DNA of 60,428 nt, taken from contig FN648785.1 of assembly GCA_000310025.1 (NCBI GenBank), positions 113,246 to 173,673 of the forward strand, given 5' to 3'. The notes under the pieces are model-generated. The model was not told where the DNA came from. It made no database searches and was given only the letters and a program-made list of their open reading frames with translations. Origin of the DNA: Ectocarpus siliculosus. Lineage: Eukaryota > Sar > Phaeophyceae > Ectocarpales > Ectocarpaceae. This document shows, piece by piece, positions 10,976 through 22,984 of the stretch; position 1 is the first letter of the stretch, and every line of letters begins with the position of its first letter. The translations under genes and the position numbers were made by a program.

Positions 10976-13900
10976 CACGGAGGGTTATTCACACAGAACC
11001 GACAACCGATGGCGAGTCGCCTTCAGCTATCGTGCTGGCAACTGACACAAGTTCTTCGTCTTGCTTGCCGATACTCAAACTTTCTGCGTTATGATTGCGT
11101 GCAAGGTCCACACAAGTGGTACGCATTGCCGGGCCAGGCACTCAAGTCAAGGGATCCCAAGGCTGTCGATGTGTTTGATCAGAGAGGTGAGCAGTCAGGA
11201 TGCAAAAGTTGGGCGGGGCTACGTCGTGTCGAGGAGGAGCTCAAAGACAGGTACTGGAGGGACTCCCCGTGGGTAGATCACGCTTGTGATCAGTGCCGGA
11301 AATACACTCCCATAGAGGGACAGGACTTCTGGACGCAGGCGGCCGCGATAGACGGCAATACGTCCACGCGATACTTCAAGGTCTGCAAGTGTTTTTTTTC
11401 GGCGGAGAATGCCTTACTCTTGGCTCGTTTTATTCTGGTGTCGCAAGACAGTCTCATACTTCGTCGCCGCTATCCATACCTTCCGCTCGTCGGTTTGAGT
11501 TCGTCCGCTCCAAACACTGCCAAGGACGTTGCACAGCGGCGGGTAGATGATATTTTTCTTAAATGATGCGTATTGCCGGGACTTTGTTAGGCGCATTTCG
11601 ATGTTCTCGCCGTTAGTTGGCGCTGCCGTGTGTTTCACATGGACCTGCCTTTCGAGGCGCCGTGGGTGGCGGCGTTACTTGAAACTCCCCGTACACACAC
11701 TCCTTTGTTGTCGCATGGTTCCCGGAATTTTTCCTGTTTGCCCAGCTCACGCACAGACCAACCATCAACGTCGTTTGTAACGCCTTTTGATCCCACACAA
11801 AATATAACTCGACACCACCCTTTCCTTCAAACGTCCCGCGCCTTCACAAGCCAGTGCTCTTTCTACAAGTGTGACCGTGACATTGAAGGGCTTCACTCCA
11901 CGCAGACGTACGTTGCAACTTAGTGTCGAGCGAAGACACGGTTGAGCACGATTACCTAGTAGCTAACCCTCGTCCGAAGCCCTGTCCCAAGCCCTTGCCG
12001 CTAGGCTGCACGTATTCGTGCATCATCACCACAACCAACGTTCAATACATGTCGCTAAAGCTACCTGAATGATAGCGTCATGCCCAAGTTCATCACGCTT
12101 GCTGAGACACGCGTAAATCGACGTATCGGTATGAGGAAAAACGATGGCAGCTGCGCCGTCGATTAGCTTTCTGGGATAGTAAGGCGTGCCGCTTGTACAA
12201 CGCTAGATCGATGGCTGAGGTTTTCGTGACACAGAGGCTCACCAACAGCATGCATAACGTAACCAGCTACGTCTTCCTTACACTGCGAGACCAGTCAAGC
12301 GACAACCAACACAAACTGCGTATCGTAGGAAGGCAACAATAATCAAGATACGCCGAGGTCTTTTCGTGATCTTTTGTGATCTTTGAATGGCAGATACTGC
12401 GAGGACCACGCTGCTGCACACGGGCACAAATGCGCGTTCTGGGTCGCACAACCGCCCTGCGGAAACAATCGCGAGGGCAACAAGCTAACGTGCACAGCAC
12501 ACAAGGCACAGGAGGACGAGTTCAACAGAAGGAACCGGGAGGTTACGTGGACTGCTGCACAGCGAGCGCGCTTCTTGGACCAGGAGGTGTCGTAGAATCA
12601 ACGCATGCTACGCCCACCCGCCTTTAGGACGAAACAGCAATTTACGACGAAGCGTTTTTGATGTGGGGTTTCCGCATAAACAACCATCGCGGCAGTGGCA
12701 TACTCTGTGATTGGTTACCGACATGATATCGTCTTTACATCACCAGAGGGTTCGGGAGGGCTTCTCAACTACCTCTCAAGTACGTGTTTCGTCGTGAGTC
12801 AAAAAAGAGTCTTTGGACTTCTTCGAAGGTACAGAGCTGCTTGGGGTCCTCCTCCTTCATCTGGCCCGTTTTACAGAACCCCAATAACTGTTACTCCTTT
12901 CCCCTCGCGTTCTTTATTTTTGGAAGTTTTTTTATGGAAAACCGCTCCGATAGGGGTGCCGTTTTTGCTTCAGCAAAAACAAATGTTAGAGGTACTCCCG
13001 TACGTGATGTGTGCACGTTCCAATCTAAAAACTATCGCACAAGCCGCGTGGCTTTTGCATCGACTGCCCCTCTGCTTCACGGGCGAGAAATACCCACCTC
13101 AACGTATTTCCTTCAACAGCGCAAGCTATTTTACCCTACACTCTACTCCTAACCCCACCACAGCTACAGGACAATAGGCGCGTTCCGGCCGGGATGAACC
13201 CTCCGACATGGGTTCTCAGGCGAGGGCGGAACGCGCCCGGCAGACGACGCGAACGTTTTTTGTCACACCGCATGGACTTGAGACTGAAGGTCCACACACC
13301 AACATCAGTTGAGGGTGTACATCACCATGTACTCCAAGAATACATTGTAGGAGGGCCTGCGATTGAAGCCCACTGACACCGCAGGCTTCGGGTTTAACCT
13401 ATTTTGAACGTGGCGGTATCGAGTGTATCATAACGAATCTGGCGCGCATGGGAGCAGCCGGACTTCAGCCACATTGATCGGCACCATCACAAACCCCTAC
13501 CTCCCTTGTCACTGCGTGCGTGTGTGTGCCGACAACATAGCCTGAGGACATGAGGATGCTCCGTGCAATTCTAGGAAGGAAGAGCCGCTGGGGGAGTCTT
13601 TCCGCGAGCTGGTCTTGCGGGATCATCTGCGGGATAGTGCCCCTCTTGGAGGCGGAAGGATGTGCCGATGTGGACGCGGCCCTGAAACATATTTTTCCCG
13701 ATGAGGATCGACGCCCGACCATCCTCTTTTACGACAAGGCCTGCGTTCTGGACCGCTACCTGCGCGGCCGAGGGGATCTGTCCTGGGTTGGAACGATGCT
13801 GATCGTCGACCGGTACGTGACACGTGGGCCTGTGTTTCCAAAGCACCCGGGGCAATTCAACGAGAGACTACGTACACCTCGGCCTAAAGTAGGGCGTGCT

Positions 13901-14558
13901 CCTTGCAAGTAAGTTGCTCACAGCAGCAGGTTGGGCGTTCTAAGTTGTAGTTTGCGTGGTGTTGGGGGTGACGTGTACAGTGTGTCCGAACTCCAACTTG
14001 GAATGAAGTACCGTCGTCGAACACATACCCCGGCCGTACCCAATACCCGTGTTGTGCGCATATCGTTACTGTGGACGCCGGCAGGTTCCATTATCGGGGC
14101 CATACGGAGCTTGCGTGCTCTATCCTCAACAACCCAAACGACTACAACAACCCTCTTCTGTGAAACTTGCAGCAAGACCCACCCGAGTTCTGCTGGAACT
14201 CCTCCATCGCCGAGTCCAACAACGGGTGGCTAAGCGGTGCGTCAGATACACCCTGCGTCGAACCAATAGCAGTTTCTGGTTAACACCGTCATTACAGCCC
14301 CCCGTTGATGTCTTTTACTCGCTGTCTCACTCGTAGTCCGTGTTGTTTCATCCATTAAGGCTAAGTACCTCCAACTACGTTAACTACCCACACTTGTTCT
14401 GAAACGCATGTCTCTCTTGCTGACCAGGGTTTCGACATGTAATCATGCGCATACCAAAGGTGCTGAACCGTTTCGTCTTGGACAACAACATCTGCGTCAA
14501 GAACGGGCTCCTGCTCACCAAAAAGCTGTTGTCCCAGCACCCGACCTTTGACCGTTAG
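10976..14558 (+). pseudogene. KDZ-type (CxC6-associated) transposase-like gene, intron-containing, one in-frame stop
   Basis: Five exons can be read. Exon 1 ends at 11388 and holds the HACDQC Cys motif and AAAIDGNTSTR. Exon 2, 12394-12586, holds RYCEDH-type Cys/His pairs and TCTAHKAQEDE. Exon 3 runs from about 13540 to 13812 and holds LFYDKAC and LIVDR. Exon 4, from 14085, holds RFHYRGHTELAC and WNSSIAESNNGWL. The last exon, about 14426-14558, holds IPKVLNRFVLDNN and ends at TAG. Splice phases agree at 11388/12394 and 13812/14085. The order matches CxC5/CxC6 cysteine clusters followed by a D...HxxxH...E core, as I recall it from KDZ-associated proteins. A TGA at 14161-14163 sits where the paralogue at 53.3-57.5 kb has Trp, so this copy is probably dead. 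An upstream CxC5 region was not found; the 5' end is uncertain. Confidence 0.65.
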
Positions 14559-14559
14559 C

Positions 14560-15320
14560 GAAGCACGTACAACACATACATCCGGAACGGCAGGTTGTAG
14601 ACGTCAGGAACCGCACTTCTCCCGCTGCCATCTTTTTCGTCCTCCTACGGTGTGTCGAGAGTGGGCCAACATTCCTACCGATCCGAGTCCCCTGGTGCTC
14701 TCTACCTAGCAGAGAGGAATTCCACCCGCACAGATGTCCTGGGGTGATGGGCTGAAGGATGCACTTGGTTATGGTTACACCATTCGCGCTGCCTAATGGG
14801 GCTTCTTTACGTACATTCGAGCCGTTTAGGTTGCTTCCTCTTATCTAGCTGCGTCATGTCACTTTGATCGGCGACGTTTCTTACTACAGTGGGTTTACTA
14901 GAATGGGTTGACGTTGTTGTCGTTTTTTTTTTGTCCCATTGCACGGTTGACATTGTAAATTGCCAACGTTTCCCGGTATGGGTTTCCTTCCTGGCGGGGG
15001 TGTTGTCTGTTCTCGGGACGATATGTGCCGTGCGTATGTCAACATCGTGGTTCCGACTTCTTGTCAATATCTTGGTTCCGACGAAACCTTTCTTCCTTGT
15101 TGCGTCGTACACAGCGTAACGACGATATTTTACGATGCCCTTATTTATCTCTCCCCGAGGTAGTATACACGCATTCGTGCGTGCCCGTTCAGGTGACAAA
15201 AGGGTTTCACACCATACCCGAAGCTTTCCCGCCCCGCGGCCCTCTTCATTGCGTCGGGGTTTTCCGTTTATTTCTTTGTCTCGGTGCAGATGTTTGATAC
15301 ATTCGCCCATAACCAAGTGA
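14560..15320. other. No recognisable gene
   Basis: I see no coding signature, tandem repeat or known element between the end of the transposase-like locus and the palindromic repeat at 15.3 kb. Confidence 0.4.
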
Positions 15321-15324
15321 AATT

Positions 15325-15610
15325 ACCCCGTGGGTACCCATGGGTACCCATGGGTTCCCACAGGCAATGCCCGTGGGTACCCATGGGTACCCACAGACAA
15401 TGCCCATGGGTACCCATGGGTTCCCACGGGCAATGCCTATGGGTGCCCATGGGTACGCATGGGTATTGCCCGTGGGTACCCATGGTGACTCATGGCCACA
15501 CACATGGTGACCCATGGGCACCCAAACTGATGCCTAACGCTAGCCCATGGTCGTCACCGTGGGTAGCCACAGGCACCCGTGGTGATAACCGTGGGTAGCG
15601 ATCCATTGGT
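15325..15610. repeat. GGGTACCC/CCCATGGG palindromic repeat with 33-bp tandem core
   Basis: About four tandem units of 33 bp each begin GGGTACCCATGGGT and end with CAATGCC-like words (about 15344-15475). Looser CCCATGGG and CCGTGGGTA words follow to about 15610. Each unit contains overlapping palindromes GGGTACCC and CCCATGGG. Because 33 is a multiple of three, the array stays open in several frames on both strands. Those open frames are a by-product and not evidence of protein. Confidence 0.9.
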
Positions 15611-16089
15611 ATCGGTGGTGTAGCACCCTACGGGTGCCGACGGGTATTCATGATGATCACCACGGGACCTATTCGTCCCGACTAAGGAAAGACGACACGT
15701 CTTGGAGCTTTGAAAACAACTAAACCCACCGTACCGTTTAAATCTGCAACAAGTAAGTATGATGAAGAGACCTGCCTAAGGCCTCGACGTGCGTGTGCAC
15801 TGTACGAAACACGGGAGATGCGACAACGCCCTCAGCGTCGCGCCGTGGATCTGGGTGAGCCTAGCACCGTGGATCTGGGTGAGGCCACACTGACGCGCTT
15901 TCCTCCACGCCCACACCAAGCTTTAGATACCTTCCTTTCTTTCTTTACATTCTTGCGCCGAGCTGCAATAATGCTGGACTCACTAACTGCTGTGCTGTGA
16001 GCCTCCCACGGAACCTTGGGTGTACCACCTCGCTGCGGCCGCGCCTTCGTCGACCCCGCCTAATCGCTGTTATAGAGTACGCTTAATCT

Positions 16090-16275
16090 TGGTACCCGTT
16101 GTGATCCCCGTGGTGGTGAAAGCCATTACGGTCCCCCGTGGGCCGTGGGTGGCCGTGGGTACCCATGGGGTGTGGGTACCCATGGGCACGAATAACGATA
16201 GTGTATATGATTGCACCGAGCGGAGCTTTTTTTTTTCTGATGTCACGGAGCGGTGTGGAGCGGTTAATCCGTAGT
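16090..16275 (+). repeat. Composite palindromic repeat, copy E2
   Basis: CCGTGGG words lead into GGGTACCCATGGG at 16157-16186. The junction CACGAATAACGATA (16188-16201) is shared with copy E1 near 4737. A CGGAGCGG block with a T-run (16218-16266) follows. The order is the same as in E1 but on the opposite strand. The far CTCCGTGAGTAA-type end is absent here; it appears 1.2 kb downstream in copy E3. Confidence 0.7.
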
Positions 16276-16582
16276 GCGATTATTTTCACGAAGAGGTTTT
16301 GTATACTCCGTAGCATAAACCGAGCAAAACCGTGTCCTTGAGGACGGTTATCCTTCAGAAAAAAACGTCAAAACCGCACGGATATGCGTACAAAATCGAC
16401 GGAGTACCTGCAATTTCTTCAAAAACGTCGGGTTTCGTAAACCGAAAACCGAATTTTCCACACGGTGTGCTGTGGTTGGAGGCCGCCGGTGACACCGTAT
16501 GCGTCCTCGTCGCTAGGACAGCCCAAACAGACCAAAAAGCTGTCAACTAGTCAACTATTCAGAAAGGAACCGTTGCCCACAT

Positions 16583-16758
16583 CGATACCTCCTCGACTCC
16601 TACGTTCCTGCAACACGTACAACAGCAGACAAATCCTCACTTGCTTGCCTCTCGTTGAAACTTGCCAGTACTAATACCTCCCGACTCATACGTTCCTGCA
16701 ACACGTACAACAGCAGGTTATTCCTCATATGCCTCTCGTTGAAACTTGCCAGTACTAG
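16583..16758. repeat. Tandem duplication, unit about 88 bp
   Basis: Two adjacent copies share ACGTTCCTGCAACACGTACA, then CAGCAG, GCCTCTCGTTGAAACTTGCC and AGTACTA, with scattered substitutions. No coding signal is visible. Confidence 0.9.
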
Positions 16759-16817
16759 CACATGGGTAACACCAGGAGTCTTGTGTATTCATCCAAAAAC
16801 ATACGCCGCTATGTCGC

Positions 16818-17105
16818 TCAGTCAGATTCGACCTCGACAACCACCTGCTTTCCCGCACATGCGGCTTGGACAGATGCAGCTTTAGCCTTCCCAACAGACT
16901 GCGCTGCAAGCAGCTTGCCCAACTCATTGTCCAACTTCATGATGTCGGGAATAAGATGGGGGTTAGACCGGAGGAACATCACCATCTCAACACGGTCGGG
17001 CATTATCGCCTGCCGAAGGTTGTTGTACGCGAATCCCAGCCCCGAAAAGTCCCTCCCTGATTGGCAACTAGTGCTTGCTGTCAATGCAAAGGTACACGCG
17101 AGCAA
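16818..17105 (-). pseudogene. hAT transposase C-terminal dimerisation fragment
   Basis: The minus frame shows the hallmark end of hAT transposases. Residues S-TSCQSGRDFSGLGFAYNN, then LRQAIMPDRVEMVMFLRSN, align with the family pattern tSa.sER.FS..G....R..l.pd.Vem..fLr.N. The segment ends at a stop after a Lys/Ala-rich tail. The N-terminal BED finger and the catalytic RNase H domain are not seen nearby, so this is a 3' remnant. It lies between palindromic repeats E2 and E3, which may be halves of one unit. Confidence 0.65.
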
Positions 17106-17224
17106 GCATGGACAAGATAGGGCACATTGGCCACGAGGATGTGCACGGAGTGTGTGTGGTTCGTGTGCACGGAGTGTGTCTGTGTGGCTGCTGTGAAAGT
17201 AGAACAGAAAAACCTGAAAAAATA

Positions 17225-17506
17225 TCGTGACTCCGTAGGAAGAAAAACGTTACTCCGTGGTAAAACCGCGGCTGTATTGCGGTTTTATCCGTGCTTGTGT
17301 GACGGAGTGGGGCAAACCGCTCCGTGGAAAAACCGCTTGTACGGATTGTTGGGAAGCCCCACGGAGCGGAGCGTGTTTTTTGTTCATGTCACGGAGCGGA
17401 GCGGTTTTTTCTCAAGGGAAAACCTCACGGAGCGATGCGGAGCGGTTTAAACCGCTCCACTCCGTGGAAAAAAACCGCTCCGTGAGTAAACCCTGCTAAA
17501 AAGGAA
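17225..17506 (+). repeat. Composite palindromic repeat, copy E3 (CGGAGCGG block and terminus)
   Basis: CGGAGCGG, its complement CCGCTCCG, and AAAACCGC words recur throughout. The centre is a perfect 20-bp palindrome, GGAGCGGTTTAAACCGCTCC, at 17439-17458. The right end (17479-17500) matches the outer end of E1 near 4569-4587 in inverted orientation. No protein is encoded. Confidence 0.75.
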
Positions 17507-17627
17507 AGCGCTCATTCATAAAAAGTATACTTCTCTCACCTTTCGTAGCTGAGTACAGTTCGTGCGTAGACCGTATTCCTCCGGGCTGGGATCAGTGTGG
17601 GCAAGGTGGGAGGGGCAGGGCGCTTAC

Positions 17628-17805
17628 CTGGATCACGTGTCTCTCCCATGATGGTCTCCACTTCTCCTACGGTATCTGGCAAGCAATGTAGCAGCTTGCT
17701 GACGACCGTCGTGCCGAAGTCGACCGTCATTTTCTCACCAACGGCCCACACGGTAATCACCCGTTCGCTCATGTTGACATGCATAGTGAGGCATGTGATA
17801 TACAT
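17628..17805 (-). CDS. Candidate exon of an unidentified gene
   Basis: The minus frame from 17805 contains two possible Met starts (17805 and the MSERVITVW Met near 17770). It reads into a strong donor, CAG|GTAAGCG, at 17628/17627. I do not recognise the product and found no certain next exon. The hAT relic lies downstream on the same strand, so this could also belong to a transposon. Confidence 0.25.
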
Positions 17806-18549
17806 GTTGTTAGCGGGTTGACGGGCGATATATGCACTTTAACGGGCTTTATTAACTTTCATCCACATTGGGGGTGTTTCGTAAACACCGGTGGTTGTTG
17901 ACAACGTTCGTGAGAACGTGTCGCGAAGGGACAAGTTGAAGTTGTCCTCTTCTTCGTAGATGCGGCATATCCGCCGCCTCTTCGATCACTCTAGAGGGCA
18001 AACAGGGAAGTGTTCGATACTTCGATCCCTGAATATAGCCCCCAGGCCCCTAGCGCCGTAACCATCGAACAGTCACGGCCCATTATAGCATTTTGTGTAG
18101 ATTTTGCGCGCAGCCGCCATAACATCCCCCCAGCACTGCGCGTATCAAGCGAAAATGCTAACGGAATGAATTTATGCATGTTCAATTCATGGTCATGTGG
18201 TCGGCCAAGGGTCGGCCTCCAAAAATCGTCATAACGCACTCGTTTCAGATATGTACAATATCTCCAAACAACCCCGGAACCGATAATATATCCACCTCCA
18301 ACACGTCAAAAAAACGCGGCTACCTCCGAACGTATCGTCAGAGAGGTGATTTGGCGATTTGACCAACTTTTCGGTCCTACAGATCGTTTCACCATCTTGT
18401 TTCTACACCTTTGACAGCTTGCTGCACTCCATATGTTTTTTTTCCCATGATGATGTTCGTCCTCTAACGTCTTTCAGTTTCACTTCATAACATGCTGTCT
18501 TACAACATCTCCCTGATGTCCCTTCCTCGGTTATTTTGCCCACAATGTG

Positions 18550-21500
18550 CATCGCAGATCAAGGTCGCCTTCGCCACTTCTCGGCGGCGGCGGCGGCAGC
18601 TTATCATCGGTCGTGGCGATTCTCCGGGAGAGGCGCAGTTCAGGGGGGCAGGGCAACCGGAGGCGCGGTACGAGGCTTTACGGCTGGAGCTTCGCCATCA
18701 TCGAACCTCAAGAACACGAGTGCGCACGAGCGCGTTCTGGGAGCCCGCGGATCTCGGCTACGAGGCCTTCATGAGTAAGTGTTGTCCTTGGTTTGTTTCT
18801 GTCTTCGTGGCGTACCAAAAACCGTGACGGTGTACATAATTTCTAATCCTGGACGGGGCAGCTGCGGTGGATGTGTCCTCTCTCTCCATCAGAATTACGG
18901 TAGCTTGTGCAGGTTCGTCTGCTCAGTGCGTAGTTGAGTCTGGGCATACAGCAGAGTTGATCGGGCGTCGCACACCAAGTTGTAGAAAATGCGTGGTGTT
19001 TTGCGTTGGAATCGGGCGAACGACCTGTCTCGTTGGCCGTGTGCACCAGTCGCTTCCCGAACGCGTGCGGACAGGCTATTACCCTTGGTCCGCCTTGGAG
19101 AGTGATTACTTTTTCTTCATCGCTGAAGTGATACTGCACCCATGAAACGCACGTTCCCGCCACCTACATCGATCCGTCTGTTCGCAAGATATCGATGTAT
19201 CTACCTAGGTTTTCAATGGTTCCTTCGTTGAGACTAAATATGTCATCCTCTGTCTATGTGTACCTGAACGTCCGTTCGAATCGTCGTCCATTCGTTTTCT
19301 CGCCGCTCAAAACACAGAATTATTTCGCGCACCACTGCAATCTTCGCGTGCCCAGTGGCAAAAGGACCGTCGGTCTGCCGTGGTCGACTTCGTGTTCGAA
19401 AAGCCTGCGTACGGACTGATGAGGGTCGTGGCCGCGGGCTGATGGCGTAAGATACCCGAGACTCTCACGTAGTGCGACGTGAGTATGTAATATTGCCCGA
19501 GCGGGAGGGAGCATGGGTGGGTCCTGTCGCGCGTTGGGTATCGTACACGAGACAGAGCAGCACAAGCACCAACAGCTAGTTAGCAGCAACCACACCTGGG
19601 TTGTGCAGTTTGGTGGGGGTGGACGAGGGTTCGTCAGCCTGCGGAGAGGGGAAGCTCATGCGTATCTACGCAAGTGATAATGTGACGTTGCCCCCTATTT
19701 AGCAACCTGCTCCCGTCGATCCTCTCGTCTCGTTTGTTCCTGCACACAGGACATGATGGAGTTTGTCGGCTGTACGCTCGAGCTGCACCTTGAGGCCCAC
19801 GGGTCGGGAGGCTGGAATGCCCTGGACCCGTCTGGCACTTAGAGGATCTGGGGGGGGCATGAGACCCTTGTTCATCTGAGGAGGTGAGTAACCTTGGACA
19901 TTTGAGTGCGGCTGGCGTGACCGCGGTAAACCTGCCACGAGGTAGGCCTGCACAGAGGCTGAGATCCGCTCCTGAGCAATTCAGGCGGGCCTAGATTTAA
20001 CTGGATGGCGAATGCCGGGAAACTCGGTGCCGAACCCCCAATTCAGTAATATTAACACTTTGACGTCATTTAGTACACCAGAACTCGAGGTTGGACCTCG
20101 ACCTGACATTGAGTTTACTTAGCTATCGGCTCGTTCCGTGCCACCTTGAGTTCCTTTTCGAGAGCTAGCTATGCGTACAATAGAGGGATGGGCGAGGGGA
20201 AATGCATGCCACGATTCGCGACTTCGTGGAAGGCAAAATTATTATGGTCGCTTCGGTGGCAGTCTTGACTATATCCTTGGTGCATGGGTTGATAACGTGC
20301 CATCGTGAATCAGGCTAGCGTTCTAGCTCAAAGGTTTCACGATAAACTTGCGTCTAAGAAATATAGAACAATTTTCGGCACGTCCACGACGTTTCCCGCC
20401 GATATGCATGCACAGTGATTTCGCTCGCGTAAGGCACATCTTGATGTATATCACGCCTCCATTGACCACGGGGTTGGCGGGATACTCTCCCCTGAAACCT
20501 TGAAGAAACTCCTGGCTGTCAAGACATACGAAAAAACGAAAACGAGGTGTGTCTTCAAACGGAACGCTACGGCTGCATGCTTCGGCGCGCTTTGAAACAT
20601 GTTGTCTGGCGTGGTCCTTCTTTTTGTGTGCTTCTCCAATCTAAGCAAGCCCTCTCATGCGCACGCCTTGTTCTCCTTATCCGAAATGATACGTCCACAC
20701 CATCTCCGGAGCAGCTTGTGTTTTTAGGATCCATGTAGACGATTGCGCAGCTCTCGCGAGATTCTACGACACCCCATAAACTAGTCCTTCTAACAATATT
20801 ATTACACGCATCTTATCCCACATCTTATCCCTAACCAATTGTTCCACCGGCCTTTTCGTCGTGGCACCTCCTTTTCACTTGCCCGCCGCAACCCCTCTCA
20901 GAACTCAACAGGTTGTTCCAGAATTTCTTCGTACGAGTGACTTGAGAGAACCAGACGCTGCAGCCCTGCCTCTCGACTTTGACGCGGAGGCGTTTGGCAA
21001 GATTGGCATCTCACCCAGTACGCTTGCCCCCCCTACCTGTCCAATCGAGGTACGTTTTCGAAATCCAAATGTTGGGCAGTGCATGTAAGCCTGGGTGCCA
21101 CTTATCTGTTGGACATGTCTGGGCTTCGTCTGTGTGCGATTGCTATGCATATCTGATGAGGAGGTTTCTCGCCGTGCTCGCCACCCCAGAGCATTATTTG
21201 GGATTTTGAAATTACAGTCTAGCAAACACTCGCACTATTTTTTCATGGTGTACATATGCAGCGGTCATCACATAATCTATTTTGGGTTTTGTCGTCGTAA
21301 TCGCTTTCATGTCTATACCCGTGCTACCCATGAATACCCTGCAGACACCCCACCTGGACCCTCACCCAGTGGTTTCCAATGCCGTCGTTGACCTTACTTT
21401 GATCAGCTGCACATCCGCTCACATTCCAATTTTGTCTGTTTCACTATTCGGTTCTCACCATCTGATTTCCTCAAACTTTCACATATGCCCGCTTTTGTGG

Positions 21501-21604
21501 CAGCCCCTTGCACGGGCGGCCGGTTCGGAGATGGCGCGAGCGACGACGACGAATATCTGGACGCTGGCGCGGTGGCAATCGCTGTCGAGGCGGTCAAGCC
21601 CTGA
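18550..21604 (+). CDS. Candidate multi-exon gene, product unknown
   Basis: Three pieces look exonic. A GC-rich open stretch ends at 18774 in a consensus GTAAGT donor. A second ends at 21049 before GTACG and is rich in Pro/Leu/Asp (DAAALPLDFDAEAFGKIGIS). A third starts after CAG at about 21504 and encodes an acidic tail (GASDDDEYLDAGAVAIAVEA) ending at TGA 21602-21604. Phases between the last two do not match directly, so an exon is missing or they are unrelated. No domain is recognised. Confidence 0.2.
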
Positions 21605-21812
21605 TCTCGCTTCGTTGCCGGCATCATCAGGCGCGGGTATTCATGAATTCGTGTTTCCTTCCTGTTTCAACGCATCATGGGTGATAGGGCAGCGGTGTGA
21701 TGGTGTAGCTTCGCGTGTTTAAGAAGGTGGTAAGGTACTGCAGGAGCAGGGAGACTGCGCGTGCCGCCGGATTATAGTATAAGTATAACTTTTATCTTTT
21801 ATAGCTCCGCCA

Positions 21813-22070
21813 TATTCGTCAACCCTAAGTGGTACGCCCTTGTTGTCTTTGTAGAGATTGTAGTGCTTGATGTTTAGATGCTTGTTATCTCTCACACCCG
21901 GTTGGGGGGAAAGAGCAGGGAGTGCCACGCACACGCCAGCTGACAGCAGCTGGCGTGGGGGCTCCGCACAATCATTCTCTGGTCGTACTACCCAACGCAT
22001 ACCTATGTGCAGGGCACCTGAAACAGTCATCTCGTCTACAGATCCGACTACATACGCACTCACACGAACA
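21813..22070 (-). repeat. 3' LTR of the gag-only element
   Basis: It differs from the 5' LTR only at position 21835 (C versus T) and within the CACGCACACG word (A versus G). The purine-rich tract needed to prime plus-strand synthesis abuts it at 22071-22080 in the element's sense. Confidence 0.92.
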
Positions 22071-22984
22071 CCCTCCCTGGTTCTTTACACTAAAGTAACT
22101 AACCAGTTCTTCTTCTGTGGGATGCGTGCTTCCGCCACCTCAAGTCAGGTTTTTTCCGCAAAAACAACAAATCAATAAAAACCTAGGGGGAAACCCGGCC
22201 ACCGGGTCAAAACCCCTCCCTCCAAAGGATGGTACTACTAAAAAGCAAGATAGAGACGCAAACAGGATAACTCCGACAACGTCATCGATCCGGGTAAACT
22301 TCCCGCCACGTTTCAATATCACATTTCCCCTAGTACCCAACAAAGTCCAAAAAGTCTGCAGCCACTGCCACGATTTTACTCCAACAAAGCCCAAACAAAA
22401 GTCTGTTGCGATTTACTCCTACTTGCCCTCCCTGCTCGACGAACAACTATCGATGATCTGAGCACCTAACTTCCTCCCTCCCCCTTGATTCCGGCGCATC
22501 GCGCGCCCCCGGGGTCGGTGGTAAATGCTATCATCCTGGGACAGCTGTTTTGTCAAACACATCAAGCATGATAAGCCTTCTTGCATACAACTCTTACTCC
22601 GACTCTCAGAAATTCAAACTTCAGCCTGCTCACACACAACTCTTAGACTCTCAGAAAAAACAAAGTTCCAATTCTCACCCGTCATACAGCACGCGTCGGT
22701 ATGGCTGCTCTCCCTCACTCGAAGAAAACTGCGGTCCATCATGTCGTGCGATAACCTCCCTCGCTCTTTGCTGCGAGTGGTACGCCACACACAATACCTC
22801 CTTCATTCAACGCTCGCGGAAAACACGCTTGACTATATACTGCATCGAGAACTTGTCATTGCTGAGGCTTCTTTTCCTCCTACAGACAAACACAGTGATT
22901 CTCATCATGGGGCTTCTCCCCTTCTACAAGACAAACACTGATATAGATTGTGGAGACGCCTTGCTACTGCGAATCCCTCAGTAA

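Noticed and set aside
15246-15598. Protein genes on both strands over the 33-bp repeat
   Set aside because: Open frames follow automatically from a tandem period divisible by three without stops; the peptides are low-complexity.
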